DNA from: Sphaerimonospora thailandensis
GTDB taxonomy: Bacteria; Actinomycetota; Actinomycetes; Streptosporangiales; Streptosporangiaceae
Direction: 5' to 3'
NCBI RefSeq assembly: GCF_016863115.1
Contig: NZ_BOOG01000035.1
Coordinates: 1 to 64,000 of the forward strand
Length of the DNA: 64,000 nt
Position numbers and translations under genes: made by a program. Within the stretch, counting starts at the first letter, position 1. Every line of letters starts with the position of its first letter. The notes below the pieces were generated by a model. The model saw only the letters and a program-made list of their open reading frames with translations. It searched no databases and had not been told where the DNA came from. Shown one piece after another: positions 9,156 to 17,610 of this stretch.

Positions 9156-10934
9156 TCAAGGGGCGCAGTTCTGGCCTTCCTGCCGGATCACGGTCTGCTG
9201 AGGCCGGACGAGCGGTTGCACCGGAACGACCGGCGGCGCCGCCGAGTAGGGCTCGATCAGGTCGAACTCGAGCGTCCTCGCCTGACGGGGAGCGAACTCC
9301 AGCACGGCCGAGTAGACGGGATGCGACCGCTCCGTCTCCGCGTAGAAACCGACGGGCCGGCCGTCGAGGCGGGCCGCGGTCGCCCTGGCGCCGATTCCCG
9401 CGTAGAGCGACACCCACAGCCGGTTGGAGCCGGGCGGGTGCGAACGTCCCGGGGAGTCGAGCCGATCGGTGACGTAGGTGGGCAGACTTCCCCGCGGCAC
9501 ATCGTTGGCGAGCCGGATCCGTACCGTGCTGGCGCGCAGCCCGTCACCGCGGCAGGGCCCCTGCGTGTAGGTCAGAGAGCGCTTGAGGTAGTAGTCCAGC
9601 TTAGTGCCGCCCGAGTTGTTGATCACCAATCCGGCGAACGGCCCCGGCCGCTCCGGCAGCACACCGCCGAGCGGGGTGGCCGCGAGACGCCGCTCCTCGG
9701 CGTCCCTGCGACTCCAGATCTGGATCCTCCGCTCGTCCACCATCCGCGACAGGACCGGCAGCAACCGGGTCGGTTCAGCGAAGGCGTCCGATCTGACCAG
9801 CGCCTCGCTGACCGCGGCGGCGACCTTGATGAGGAACCTCTTGCGCTCCGCCGGATCCGGATATCGGCTGTACGTCGTGCGCTCGGTGAGATCGACGACG
9901 TTGCCGGCCGTCACCCTCTCGCCCCCGGGCAGCCTGACCGGCCCGATCAGCCCCAGCAGATAGGAGAGGCCGACCGGGTCGGTGGCGATGGCGCCGTCCA
10001 GGGACCGGCCGGTCTTCCGCTGCCACAGTCCGGTCCAGGTGGCCGCGGCGTACGGGAAATGCGGCGACAGGTTGGAGACGGAGAGCATGGCGGTCGCGCC
10101 CCGGCCGTAGCGTGAGCGGAAGTCCGGCCCGAAGTCGGTGACAGAGGTGGAACTGAGAGCGAGTCCGTTGTTGGCCGAGAGCCGCTCGATGCCGAGCCTG
10201 CCGTGATCGGCCGTCAGGATGCCGAACGCGCCGACCAGGCCCCCGGTGCCGCGCGCCTCGGCGTTGGTCTGGAATGCCAGGAAGTATCGGCGCGGGCCGT
10301 CGCGCCCGAGCATCGGGGGGATCAGCGAGGCGGCGTCCGCGCCCGTACGCACCCAGCCGCGCAGCCGATCCACCTCACGCAGCATCGTGTCGCGTGCCTG
10401 GTCCAGGGCCGCCACTCCGGTCCGCGCCGGCGTCCCCGCCACCAGCGACCGCACCGCGGCCAGTCGTGTGACGGCACGGTCGAGGACCGGCGCCGCCGCG
10501 TCGAGGCCGGCCAGGACCGGCCGCAGATCACCGACAGATGCGGGTCCCGCCCCCACCTCGATGAGCGGCGCGCCGGCGCGTTCGATGTCGGCCAGCATGT
10601 CGGTGACCTGCGCGACGGCTTCGGCCAGCCCGCGGGTGGTCGTGGCGCCGTCCCCCACGACCGGAGCGTGGGTGAACAGCCGCCATTCGGGGCGGTCGGT
10701 GAGCCTGCGCGCCTCGGCCGCGTGTCGCCGGGCGTCCGCGAGCGTTCCGGCCGCGGTCGTCACCGCGGTTCGCGGGTCGGCCGAACGGAGCCGGAGCAGA
10801 TCGGCCCTGGTCGCCTCCAGATGGTCTCGCACGCTCAACACGAGGTGCGCCGACCAGCCCCCGGCCAGCACGAGGCCGAGGGCCAGCGACGGCAGGCCGA
10901 TGACGACGGCCCGACGACTTCTCCTACCGAGCAC
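9156..10934 (-). CDS. DUF4012 domain-containing membrane-anchored protein
   Basis: A 592-aa protein with a single N-terminal membrane segment (about residues 11-30, ending WSAHLVLSV), a long helical stretch rich in Ala/Arg, then the DUF4012 core with RYFLAFQTNAEARGTGGL and a C-terminal beta-rich part. DUF4012 proteins are commonly found in actinobacterial exopolysaccharide loci, but their biochemical role is not established. The gene starts with GTG inside the end of the LPFTG gene (11-bp overlap), so the wall protein and this protein are co-transcribed. The product probably lies outside the membrane. Confidence 0.85.
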   Translation of the reverse strand: MLGRRSRRAVVIGLPSLALGLVLAGGWSAHLVLSVRDHLEATRADLLRLRSADPRTAVTTAAGTLADARRHAAEARRLTDRPEWRLFTHAPVVGDGATTTRGLAEAVAQVTDMLADIERAGAPLIEVGAGPASVGDLRPVLAGLDAAAPVLDRAVTRLAAVRSLVAGTPARTGVAALDQARDTMLREVDRLRGWVRTGADAASLIPPMLGRDGPRRYFLAFQTNAEARGTGGLVGAFGILTADHGRLGIERLSANNGLALSSTSVTDFGPDFRSRYGRGATAMLSVSNLSPHFPYAAATWTGLWQRKTGRSLDGAIATDPVGLSYLLGLIGPVRLPGGERVTAGNVVDLTERTTYSRYPDPAERKRFLIKVAAAVSEALVRSDAFAEPTRLLPVLSRMVDERRIQIWSRRDAEERRLAATPLGGVLPERPGPFAGLVINNSGGTKLDYYLKRSLTYTQGPCRGDGLRASTVRIRLANDVPRGSLPTYVTDRLDSPGRSHPPGSNRLWVSLYAGIGARATAARLDGRPVGFYAETERSHPVYSAVLEFAPRQARTLEFDLIEPYSAAPPVVPVQPLVRPQQTVIRQEGQNCAP

Positions 10935-11871
10935 CGGAAGACCGGCGGCGCCGTACGGAGATCAGCATGCAACCGATGGCGGCGGCGAGCAGGCCGAGCC
11001 CGGCCGCGGCGATCCCGGCCGGTGCACCGGTGAACGGCAACTGGCCCGCACCGCTCGATGCCATGGCACCTCCCGGACCGACGTTCTGCGGGGGCATGAC
11101 GCCCATCGGCATCGCCTCCGGACCGACGGCCTCTTCAGGAGCCGCCTCCCCGGAAGCGGCCTCATCAGCTGCCTCTTCCTCCTCCGACTCGTCGGAATCG
11201 TCAGACTCCTCCGGCTCGGCCGCCTCGGGAGCGGTCTCCTCCCATGGTCCGGCGGCTACTCCCGGGGCGGTTTCGTCCCATGGTCCGGCGGCTGGTCCGG
11301 CGGCTGGTCCGGCGGCCGCCCCCGGGGCGTTCTCCATGCCCGGCTGAACGGCGGGTCCCACGGGAGCGGCCTGGTTCTGCGCCGCGGGCCCGACGATGGG
11401 CGTAACCTGATGCGTCGTCCCGTTTGGCGTCCCGTTTTCGCCCGTTCCTGGGCCCATGCCGTTCCCCGGCCACATGTTGGGCATATATTGCCCAAAGCCG
11501 CCCTGGGGGTACCAGCCCGGATATCCCCCATAGCCGGGATAGCCCACGTTGCCCGGGTTGCCCTGGACGGCCGGGGCCGCCTGGTTGGCCGGCACCACCT
11601 CGTCGACCAGGACCGGGTTGGTCTGCGCCTGCTCGACCTGCACAGGTTCGGACTGGAGTTGGGTAGCCGGCGTGACGACTTGCTGGGCCGGGGGCACGAA
11701 TGCCGCGATAGGCGCGGCGGGGAGGGGCGGATAAGGATTCGTATCCCCCCGAACCACGACACTGGACGGCGACAGACCGGTCGCGGCCGCCGCCACCCCT
11801 CCCGTCGCCAGGGTAAGTCCGCCCGCGGCCGTCACCGCCAGCAGAATGGGTATCGTATTATTTCTCGCCAC
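10924..11871 (-). CDS. LPFTG cell-wall-anchored protein, Pro/Gly/Tyr-rich
   Basis: A 315-aa secreted wall protein. It has an N-terminal signal peptide ending near GGVAAAATG, a low-complexity Pro/Gln/Val region, a Gly/Tyr/Pro segment (YPGYGGYPGWYPQGG), an acidic Glu/Ser/Ala tract and a C-terminal sorting signal QLPFTG plus a hydrophobic helix and RRRR tail. The start is GTG with GGGGG 5 nt upstream. No enzymatic domain is visible; it looks like a structural surface protein. Its signal peptide, sorting signal and 5' region match those of the neighbouring LPFTG gene, while the middle is unrelated. The local sortase is the likely anchoring enzyme. Confidence 0.85.
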   Translation of the reverse strand: MARNNTIPILLAVTAAGGLTLATGGVAAAATGLSPSSVVVRGDTNPYPPLPAAPIAAFVPPAQQVVTPATQLQSEPVQVEQAQTNPVLVDEVVPANQAAPAVQGNPGNVGYPGYGGYPGWYPQGGFGQYMPNMWPGNGMGPGTGENGTPNGTTHQVTPIVGPAAQNQAAPVGPAVQPGMENAPGAAAGPAAGPAAGPWDETAPGVAAGPWEETAPEAAEPEESDDSDESEEEEAADEAASGEAAPEEAVGPEAMPMGVMPPQNVGPGGAMASSGAGQLPFTGAPAGIAAAGLGLLAAAIGCMLISVRRRRSSGAR

Positions 11872-11951
11872 TTGGACCCCCGATAACCGTCGTTCAGGTC
11901 ATAGCGCAGTTCGCCCGAAATGCTGGCGACTTGTTCGCCACTCGACAGTTA
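11872..11951 (-). promoter_or_regulatory. Structured 5' leader of the first LPFTG gene
   Basis: On the minus strand TAACTGTCG (11951-11943) pairs with CGACGGTTA (11892-11884), closing a loop of about 50 nt just before the GGGGG ribosome site and GTG start. The enclosed sequence shares GGCGAA twice and GACCTGAA with the leader at 13232-13297. One stem pair changes C-G to T-A between the copies, and a second is a G-U wobble here and A-U there, which preserves pairing. The function is unknown: a cis-acting RNA or a protein site. Confidence 0.6.
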
Positions 11952-11990
11952 TATGTGTCCGGTGAATGAGCGTCCCGCCCCGCCACACGA

Positions 11991-12031
11991 TGCTTACCGA
12001 GAGATCGGTGACCGTTCCCGGTTCATTGACG
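11991..12031 (-). promoter_or_regulatory. Conserved promoter block of the first LPFTG gene
   Basis: A 41-bp block matching 13337-13377 at about 35 positions and placed at the same distance (36 bp) from the leader stem. On the minus strand it contains GGGAAC about 15 bp before CGGTAAG, reminiscent of ECF sigma factor promoters of the GGAAC type. The sigma factor assignment is inference. Confidence 0.5.
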
Positions 12032-12106
12032 AACCGCACCCGGCCGCACCCGCCCCGGCTTCCGGCCGACCTTAGACCGGGGGTTCGGCGATATGTGGGA
12101 CCTGAC

Positions 12107-13219
12107 CTACTTCGCACCGGCCGAACGGCGGCGCCGTACGGAGACCAGGGCGGCGCCGGCGCCCGCGGCGAGCAGGCCTGCCCCCGCCAGGGCGATCCCC
12201 GCCGGTGCGCCCGTGAACGGCAACCCTCCGGGGATGTGGCCGGACGGCACGCCGTCCCGCAGCACGGGGATGTGCGGCGGTGCGATGTCCCGCGGCGTCT
12301 TCCCGGCAGGCGTGAAGCCCCCCTGCGGGGTGGCCGTCTCCCCCGGCGGGTTCACCACCGGCCCGGAGGCGTCCCTGGGGTCCGGCCGTCCCCCCGGCTG
12401 GGCCGGCCCCCCGGGTGCGTTCCCCTTTCCCGTCTGTCCGGGTCGTCCGGACCGTTCGGGCTGCCCGGGCCGTCCGGGCCGTCCGGGGCCGTTCCTGTCA
12501 CCGGTGCCCACCCCTGGCACGACGACGGACAACGCCACAGCGGGATCTTCCGGTGCCGTTCCCCTGCCCGGCCTCCTCGGGCAAGGGACGGGGACCGGTT
12601 GCCCGCAGCCGCCCCGGAGCGACGCCCCGTCTTCCTCGCGCGCCCCGCCGTACTCAGGGACCTCCTCGTCCTCGCGCGCCCAGCCGTACTCAGGGACCTC
12701 CTCGTCCTCGCCCACGCCGTCGTCCGCGGGCGCTCGGGTGTTCGCATCGCCCGGGCCTACCTGCCCGGCCTCGTCTGCCGGGCCGGCAGGAGCCTCCTCG
12801 CTGACCCCGCTGGTCGCGGTGGCCCTCCTGTCACCGCACGGGGTGGCCCGCTGGTTACACGCGGCCCGATCGCCGGCGTCGTTCCGGCAGTGGTGGGCGT
12901 GGCCGCCCTCGTCTGCCTCCCCGCATCGGGGCTTGTCGAGGCAGACGTGGTCGGCCCGCTTCAGCCGGTTGCCTCGGCAGCCGGGACTTACCGGCCAGAC
13001 GCGTTCGATGTGGCTCGGACCGCAGACGGCCGGCCCGTGCCGAGGAATGAAGATCGCCAGCGATGCGGCGAGGACCGGCGGGGTGAGACTCGCGTTCTCC
13101 CGCGCTGTGGCCTTGGGCGGCGGGCAGGGCGCCGCGACCGCGACCGCGCTGGTGCCCAGCGCGAGGCCGCCCGCGGCCGTCAGCGCCAGAAGAATTGGTC
13201 CCGCATGCTTCCGTGTCAC
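12107..13219 (-). CDS. LPFTG cell-wall-anchored protein with Cys-rich ectodomain
   Basis: A 370-aa secreted protein: signal peptide (LLALTAAGGLALGTSAVAVA), a Cys-rich part (about residues 60-120, with at least eight Cys), an acidic 12-residue repeat (EDEEVPEYG twice), a Gly/Pro/Arg collagen-like stretch and the anchor GLPFTGAPAGIALAG with an RRRR tail. I place the start at the GTG at 13219 because GGAG lies 5 nt upstream and the arrangement matches the paralogue at 11871; an ATG at 13231 overlaps that ribosome site. It lies upstream of, and divergent from, the sortase gene. No known domain is recognised. Confidence 0.78.
   Translation of the reverse strand: MTRKHAGPILLALTAAGGLALGTSAVAVAAPCPPPKATARENASLTPPVLAASLAIFIPRHGPAVCGPSHIERVWPVSPGCRGNRLKRADHVCLDKPRCGEADEGGHAHHCRNDAGDRAACNQRATPCGDRRATATSGVSEEAPAGPADEAGQVGPGDANTRAPADDGVGEDEEVPEYGWAREDEEVPEYGGAREEDGASLRGGCGQPVPVPCPRRPGRGTAPEDPAVALSVVVPGVGTGDRNGPGRPGRPGQPERSGRPGQTGKGNAPGGPAQPGGRPDPRDASGPVVNPPGETATPQGGFTPAGKTPRDIAPPHIPVLRDGVPSGHIPGGLPFTGAPAGIALAGAGLLAAGAGAALVSVRRRRSAGAK
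12648..12710. repeat. In-frame 36-bp direct repeat in the LPFTG gene
   Basis: A 27-bp identical core beginning CCGTACTCAGGGACC recurs with a 36-bp period. It encodes two copies of an acidic EDEEVPEYG unit in the wall protein, consistent with slippage-driven spacer length change. Confidence 0.85.
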
Positions 13220-13297
13220 CTGGACTCCCATTAACTGTTGTTCAGGTCTGTACGGCATTCGCCCCGATCAGGTGCCGTATTCGCCAGCCAACAGTTA
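13220..13297 (-). promoter_or_regulatory. Structured 5' leader of the second LPFTG gene
   Basis: On the minus strand TAACTGTTG (13297-13289) pairs perfectly with CAACAGTTA (13240-13232). Inside is a second perfect pair, TACGGCA (13279-13273) with TGCCGTA (13257-13251). The 3' arm ends just before the GGAG ribosome site, so the fold could control translation. It corresponds in position and sequence to the leader at 11884-11951. I do not recognise a known riboswitch class. Confidence 0.65.
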
Positions 13298-13336
13298 TAT
13301 TCGGCGGGGCCGGGACCCGTTCCCTCATCTACCTAT

Positions 13337-13377
13337 TGCTTACCGAATCATCGGCCACCGTTCCCGGTTCGTTGACG
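13337..13377 (-). promoter_or_regulatory. Conserved promoter block of the second LPFTG gene
   Basis: Nearly the same 41-bp block as 11991-12031, again 36 bp from the leader stem. The identical ACCGTTCCCGGTTC core (plus strand) suggests a common sigma factor or activator for the two wall-protein genes. Confidence 0.5.
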
Positions 13378-13525
13378 TTCGGCCCGCGTTTCGTCCGTCT
13401 CGGCTCTCTCAAGGAATGCAGCCGACCTCGGCGGTGCCAAAGAATTCCCCGATCTCCGGCGAACGGCCGCCGCCTCCTGTCGAACGAGGCGATACTCGAC
13501 CTGTGCTCACCGACCTGACTTCACC

Positions 13526-14158
13526 ATGAGGGCTCTGCGCGCCATCGGCGAGCTCGGCATCTCCATGGGACTGGTGCTGCTGCTGTTCTATGCGTACCTG
13601 CTCTGGGGCACCGACTCATACACCGAGGGGCAGCAGCACACGCTGCAGCGGCAGCTCGACCATATGTTCAGCCACGAGACCACCGGGAAGAAGAGCGGCC
13701 ACGCCCTGGGCAGGATCAGGCTCGGCCACGCCCTCGCGCTGCTCCGCATCCCACGGCTCGGCGCCGATTACAAGTACGCCGTAGTCGAGGGCGTGGGAGC
13801 GGATGAGCTGCGCAAGGGGCCCGGCCATTACCCCGGTACGGCAATGCCCGGCCAGATAGGAAATTTCGTGATATCCGGACATAGGACCACATATGCGGCA
13901 CCGTTCAACCGGATCGACGAGCTACGACGCGGCGACGACATCGTGGTGGACGTGGCGGACGCGCGCTATACCTACCGGGTCGACCACAAGGAGATCGTGG
14001 ACCCGACCGATCTGGCCGTCGTCGACCCCGTGCCCGGACACCCCGCGCTGCGACCGTCGAAGGCGATGATCACGATGACCACCTGCCACCCGAAGTATTC
14101 GGCACAGCAACGCCTGATCGTGTACGGAGTGCTCGCCACCCGCGAGGAGCGGTCATAA
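13526..14158 (+). CDS. Class E sortase
   Basis: A 210-aa membrane-anchored transpeptidase that attaches secreted proteins with a sorting signal to the peptidoglycan cross-bridge. One N-terminal membrane segment (about residues 8-30) is followed by the catalytic domain: His in VISGHRTTYAAPF, Cys in MTTCHPKYSAQQR and Arg in RLIVYG. The TTCHP form is the class E signature. It is next to two LPFTG genes that are its obvious clients, although class E enzymes are usually linked with LAXTG signals. It is followed closely by a tiny membrane protein gene. Confidence 0.92.
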   Translation: MRALRAIGELGISMGLVLLLFYAYLLWGTDSYTEGQQHTLQRQLDHMFSHETTGKKSGHALGRIRLGHALALLRIPRLGADYKYAVVEGVGADELRKGPGHYPGTAMPGQIGNFVISGHRTTYAAPFNRIDELRRGDDIVVDVADARYTYRVDHKEIVDPTDLAVVDPVPGHPALRPSKAMITMTTCHPKYSAQQRLIVYGVLATREERS

Positions 14159-14168
14159 GGGGATGGAC

Positions 14169-14315
14169 ATGTACGGATTGATCTGGCGACGGCTGCCCGG
14201 CGGCACCGCGGCACGGGTCGTCGTGTCCCTGCTGCTGATCGGCGCCGTGGCGGCGCTGCTCTGGTACGTCGTGTTCCCCTGGCTGACGCCGCTGCTGCCC
14301 CTCGACGCGATCTGA
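14169..14315 (+). CDS. Small single-pass membrane protein downstream of sortase
   Basis: A 48-aa protein with a short basic N-terminus (IWRRLPGG), one membrane helix (VVVSLLLIGAVAALLWYVV) and a C-terminus FPWLTPLLPLDAI. AAGGGG lies 6 nt before the ATG at 14169; the ATG at 14163 abuts that site and is less likely. It lies 10 bp after the sortase stop and ahead of a strong hairpin, so it is in the sortase transcript. Similar tiny proteins occur beside class E sortases in actinomycetes; the function is unknown. Confidence 0.7.
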   Translation: MYGLIWRRLPGGTAARVVVSLLLIGAVAALLWYVVFPWLTPLLPLDAI

Positions 14316-14319
14316 TCGG

Positions 14320-14344
14320 CCCGGCCCCTTTGGAAGGGGCCGGG
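14320..14344. terminator. Strong bidirectional terminator hairpin
   Basis: Perfect 11-bp arms (CCCGGCCCCTT / AAGGGGCCGGG) with a 3-nt loop lie between the end of the sortase operon and the end of the opposing msiK gene. It probably serves both transcripts. Confidence 0.85.
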
Positions 14345-14352
14345 AACTGCGA

Positions 14353-15573
<1,221 letters not shown>

Positions 15574-15598
15574 ACCGGCCCCCTGAATACAGAAGATG

Positions 15599-15612
15599 TG
15601 GATACGTTTTCA
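15599..15612. promoter_or_regulatory. LacI-type operator candidate upstream of msiK
   Basis: TGGATACGTTTTCA fits the LacI-family half-site pattern TGnAAnCGnTTnCA with one deviation. It lies 26 bp upstream of the msiK start. Confidence 0.5.
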
Positions 15613-15674
15613 CAACTGTCCCGTGAAACCCCGTCCAGTGTCAATATTTCGATTGATTCGGCCATGAAACTATG

Positions 15675-15690
15675 ATGGAATCGTTTCCAT
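15675..15690. promoter_or_regulatory. LacI-type operator overlapping the regulator start
   Basis: ATGGAATCGTTTCCAT is a perfect 6-bp-arm palindrome with the central CG typical of LacI-family sites. It overlaps the start codon of the LacI gene and suggests autoregulation. Confidence 0.65.
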
Positions 15691-16693
15691 GAACGGTCCA
15701 ATGCAGCGCCGTACGACGATCAAGGACGTGGCGGAGGCGGCGGGTGTCGGGGTGGCGACGGTGTCTCGCGTCCTGTCGGGCGGCTCGGCGAGCGCGCAGA
15801 CGCGGGAGCGTGTGCTGGCCGCCGCCGCGCGGCTCGACTACCACCCCAGCGCGCTCGGACGCAATCTGCGCCGGCAGCGGACCGGCGGCATCGGCCTGCT
15901 GATCCCGGACATCACCGATGCCTTCTACGCCAAGCTCACCGACGGCGTGCTCTCATGCGCCCGTTCGTACGGCGAGCCGGTAACGGTGGGCGTCACCGGC
16001 GACGACCCCGAGCGGGAGGCCGAACTGATCGGCGCGCTGATCGAGCAGAGCATGGACCGGGTGATCGCCGTCCCCTCCCGCGACGGGGAGACGGCCGGGG
16101 AAACCTGGGCGCCGGCACTGCGGGCCGGGCTGAACGTCGTCTTCGCCGACCGCCGGGTCCGGGCCGACGTGCCCAGCGTGGTCGCCGACGACGCGGCGGG
16201 CGTGCTGACGGCGATGGAGTACCTCATCGGCCTGGGCCACAGGAAGATCGCGTTTCTGGCGCGGCACGGGCAGTCGCGGCGAGTGGCCGCCTTCACCGAC
16301 GCCCTGACCTCGCTCGGCGTCCCGGCCGATCGGGGACTCGTCGTGCACGCGCGAGCCAGCCGAGACTCGGCGTACGCGGCGGTCGCCGGGCTGCTGCAGA
16401 ACCGGCCCGACGTCACCGCGCTCCTGGCCGGGGGAAACGTGCTCGGCGAGGCGGCCGTGCTGGCCGCGCGCGAGCTCGACGTGCGGATACCGAAGGACGT
16501 GTCGCTGATCATGTTCGACGACGTGCCGTGGGCGGAGCTGTGCTCCCCCCCGCTGACCGTGGTCGCCCGGCCGGCGCAGGACCTCGGCTACCGCGCGGCC
16601 GAACTCGCGCTGCGGCAGGGGCGCCGCCCCCGCACGGTCGCCCTGCCCACCGAACTGGTCGTACGGGCCAGCTGCGGACCTAGGTCGCGATGA
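15689..16693 (+). CDS. LacI family transcriptional regulator
   Basis: A 334-aa repressor-type protein. The N-terminal helix-turn-helix reads TIKDVAEAAGVGVATVSRVL and is followed by a hinge helix (SALGRNLRRQRT) and a periplasmic-binding-like effector domain (LLIPDITDAFYAKL through SLIMFDDVPWAE). Divergence from msiK and two LacI-type palindromes between them suggest it controls msiK and itself in response to a sugar. The effector is unknown. Its stop overlaps by 14 bp the end of a short peroxidase remnant on the other strand. Confidence 0.9.
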   Translation: MNGPMQRRTTIKDVAEAAGVGVATVSRVLSGGSASAQTRERVLAAAARLDYHPSALGRNLRRQRTGGIGLLIPDITDAFYAKLTDGVLSCARSYGEPVTVGVTGDDPEREAELIGALIEQSMDRVIAVPSRDGETAGETWAPALRAGLNVVFADRRVRADVPSVVADDAAGVLTAMEYLIGLGHRKIAFLARHGQSRRVAAFTDALTSLGVPADRGLVVHARASRDSAYAAVAGLLQNRPDVTALLAGGNVLGEAAVLAARELDVRIPKDVSLIMFDDVPWAELCSPPLTVVARPAQDLGYRAAELALRQGRRPRTVALPTELVVRASCGPRSR

Positions 16694-16802
16694 CCTTCTC
16701 GACCGCCTCGACGATCTCCGGAGCCTCCGGCTCGACACGCGGGCGGAACCGCGCGACGACCTCGCCGTCCAGTGTGTTCACAGGGATCTCGAGGATGCTC
16801 AT
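16680..16802 (-). pseudogene. Internally deleted glutathione peroxidase remnant (40 aa)
   Basis: A 40-codon frame reading MSILEIPVNTLDGE followed directly by VVARFRPRVEPEAPEIVEA. The first part matches the usual start of bacterial glutathione peroxidases and the second matches their last 25 residues (DGEVVARFRP...). About 120 internal residues, including the catalytic Cys/Sec, Gln and Trp, are missing. The junction falls on DGE, a triplet expected at both places, so recombination between short direct repeats is a simple explanation. No strong ribosome site is seen. It is probably non-functional; a retained micro-protein cannot be excluded. Confidence 0.6.
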
Positions 16803-17069
16803 GCCGTGACTCTAACCGCGCCCCGCACGAGAGTCGGCGAAGGGGGCTGGATCGGCAAAGAATCACCCAGCACGGACCGGCGTCGGGGGCCTACGGCCGC
16901 ATGCGCGTATTTCAATCCCGCTGAGGACCCGTCGCGGCGCCCACCGGGAAACCGGATCCGGTGCAGGCCGAGCGGACGGCCGCGCTCACTCATGGGCGCG
17001 GTACGGCACGGCGGGCACGGTGTCTGCCGCCGCCCGCCCTCCGCACGCGACCCGACGACAAGGACCGAT

Positions 17070-17570
17070 TTGGACAGCTACAGAAGCGCGCGACATGCCG
17101 CGGCCACCGCCGTTATCGCCTTCGCCGTCACCGGCTTCGCCAACTGCCCGCCGGCATGGGCCCGGGAAGGGGTCCCCCCGGGGACCCATCCGCCCTCGGC
17201 CACTCACCTGGGAGTGTGGCGGACCCAGGCCAAGGCGGACACCCGGAAGGCCCGCCGGGCTGACACCAAGGAGCGCAGCAAGGCCTTCGCCTTCCGGCTC
17301 GTGACCCGGCGCTCCTGGTCAGGCGACCAGTTCCAGTGCCTGGACAGCCTCTGGACCAGGGAGAGCAACTGGGACCATCGAGCTCACAACGCGGGCTCGG
17401 GCGCTTACGGGATCCCCCAGGCGCTGCCCGGCAGAAAGATGCGCTCGGCCGCGAGCGACTGGCGGATCAATCCGCGGACCCAGATCAAATGGGGGCTGAG
17501 TTATATCGAAGCCCGGTACGGCTCGCCGTGCGGCGCCTGGGGCCACTTCCGGTCCCACAACTGGTATTGA
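17070..17570 (+). CDS. Secreted transglycosylase-like (aggregation-promoting-factor type) protein
   Basis: About 166 aa. A signal peptide (HAAATAVIAFAVTGFANC then PAWA) is followed by a basic linker and a C-terminal domain with WTRESNWDHRAHN, SGAYGIPQALPG and YIEARYGSPCGAW. This is the lysozyme-like fold with catalytic Glu (RESNW) seen in actinobacterial transglycosylase/Apf proteins, and it probably cleaves or remodels peptidoglycan. I choose a TTG at 17070 with AAGGA 5 nt upstream, because it puts the signal peptide at the N-terminus; upstream in-frame ATGs at 16806 and 16992 would add a non-secretory extension. Confidence 0.8.
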   Translation: MDSYRSARHAAATAVIAFAVTGFANCPPAWAREGVPPGTHPPSATHLGVWRTQAKADTRKARRADTKERSKAFAFRLVTRRSWSGDQFQCLDSLWTRESNWDHRAHNAGSGAYGIPQALPGRKMRSAASDWRINPRTQIKWGLSYIEARYGSPCGAWGHFRSHNWY

Positions 17571-17610
17571 CGGCCCCTTCTCGACTCCCCGGGGGCGGCC
17601 GACACCACCG

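Noticed and set aside
16806-17069. Possible c-di-AMP (ydaO) riboswitch before the secreted transglycosylase
   Set aside because: Such RNAs often precede this type of gene, but I could not find the conserved ydaO core in this leader.
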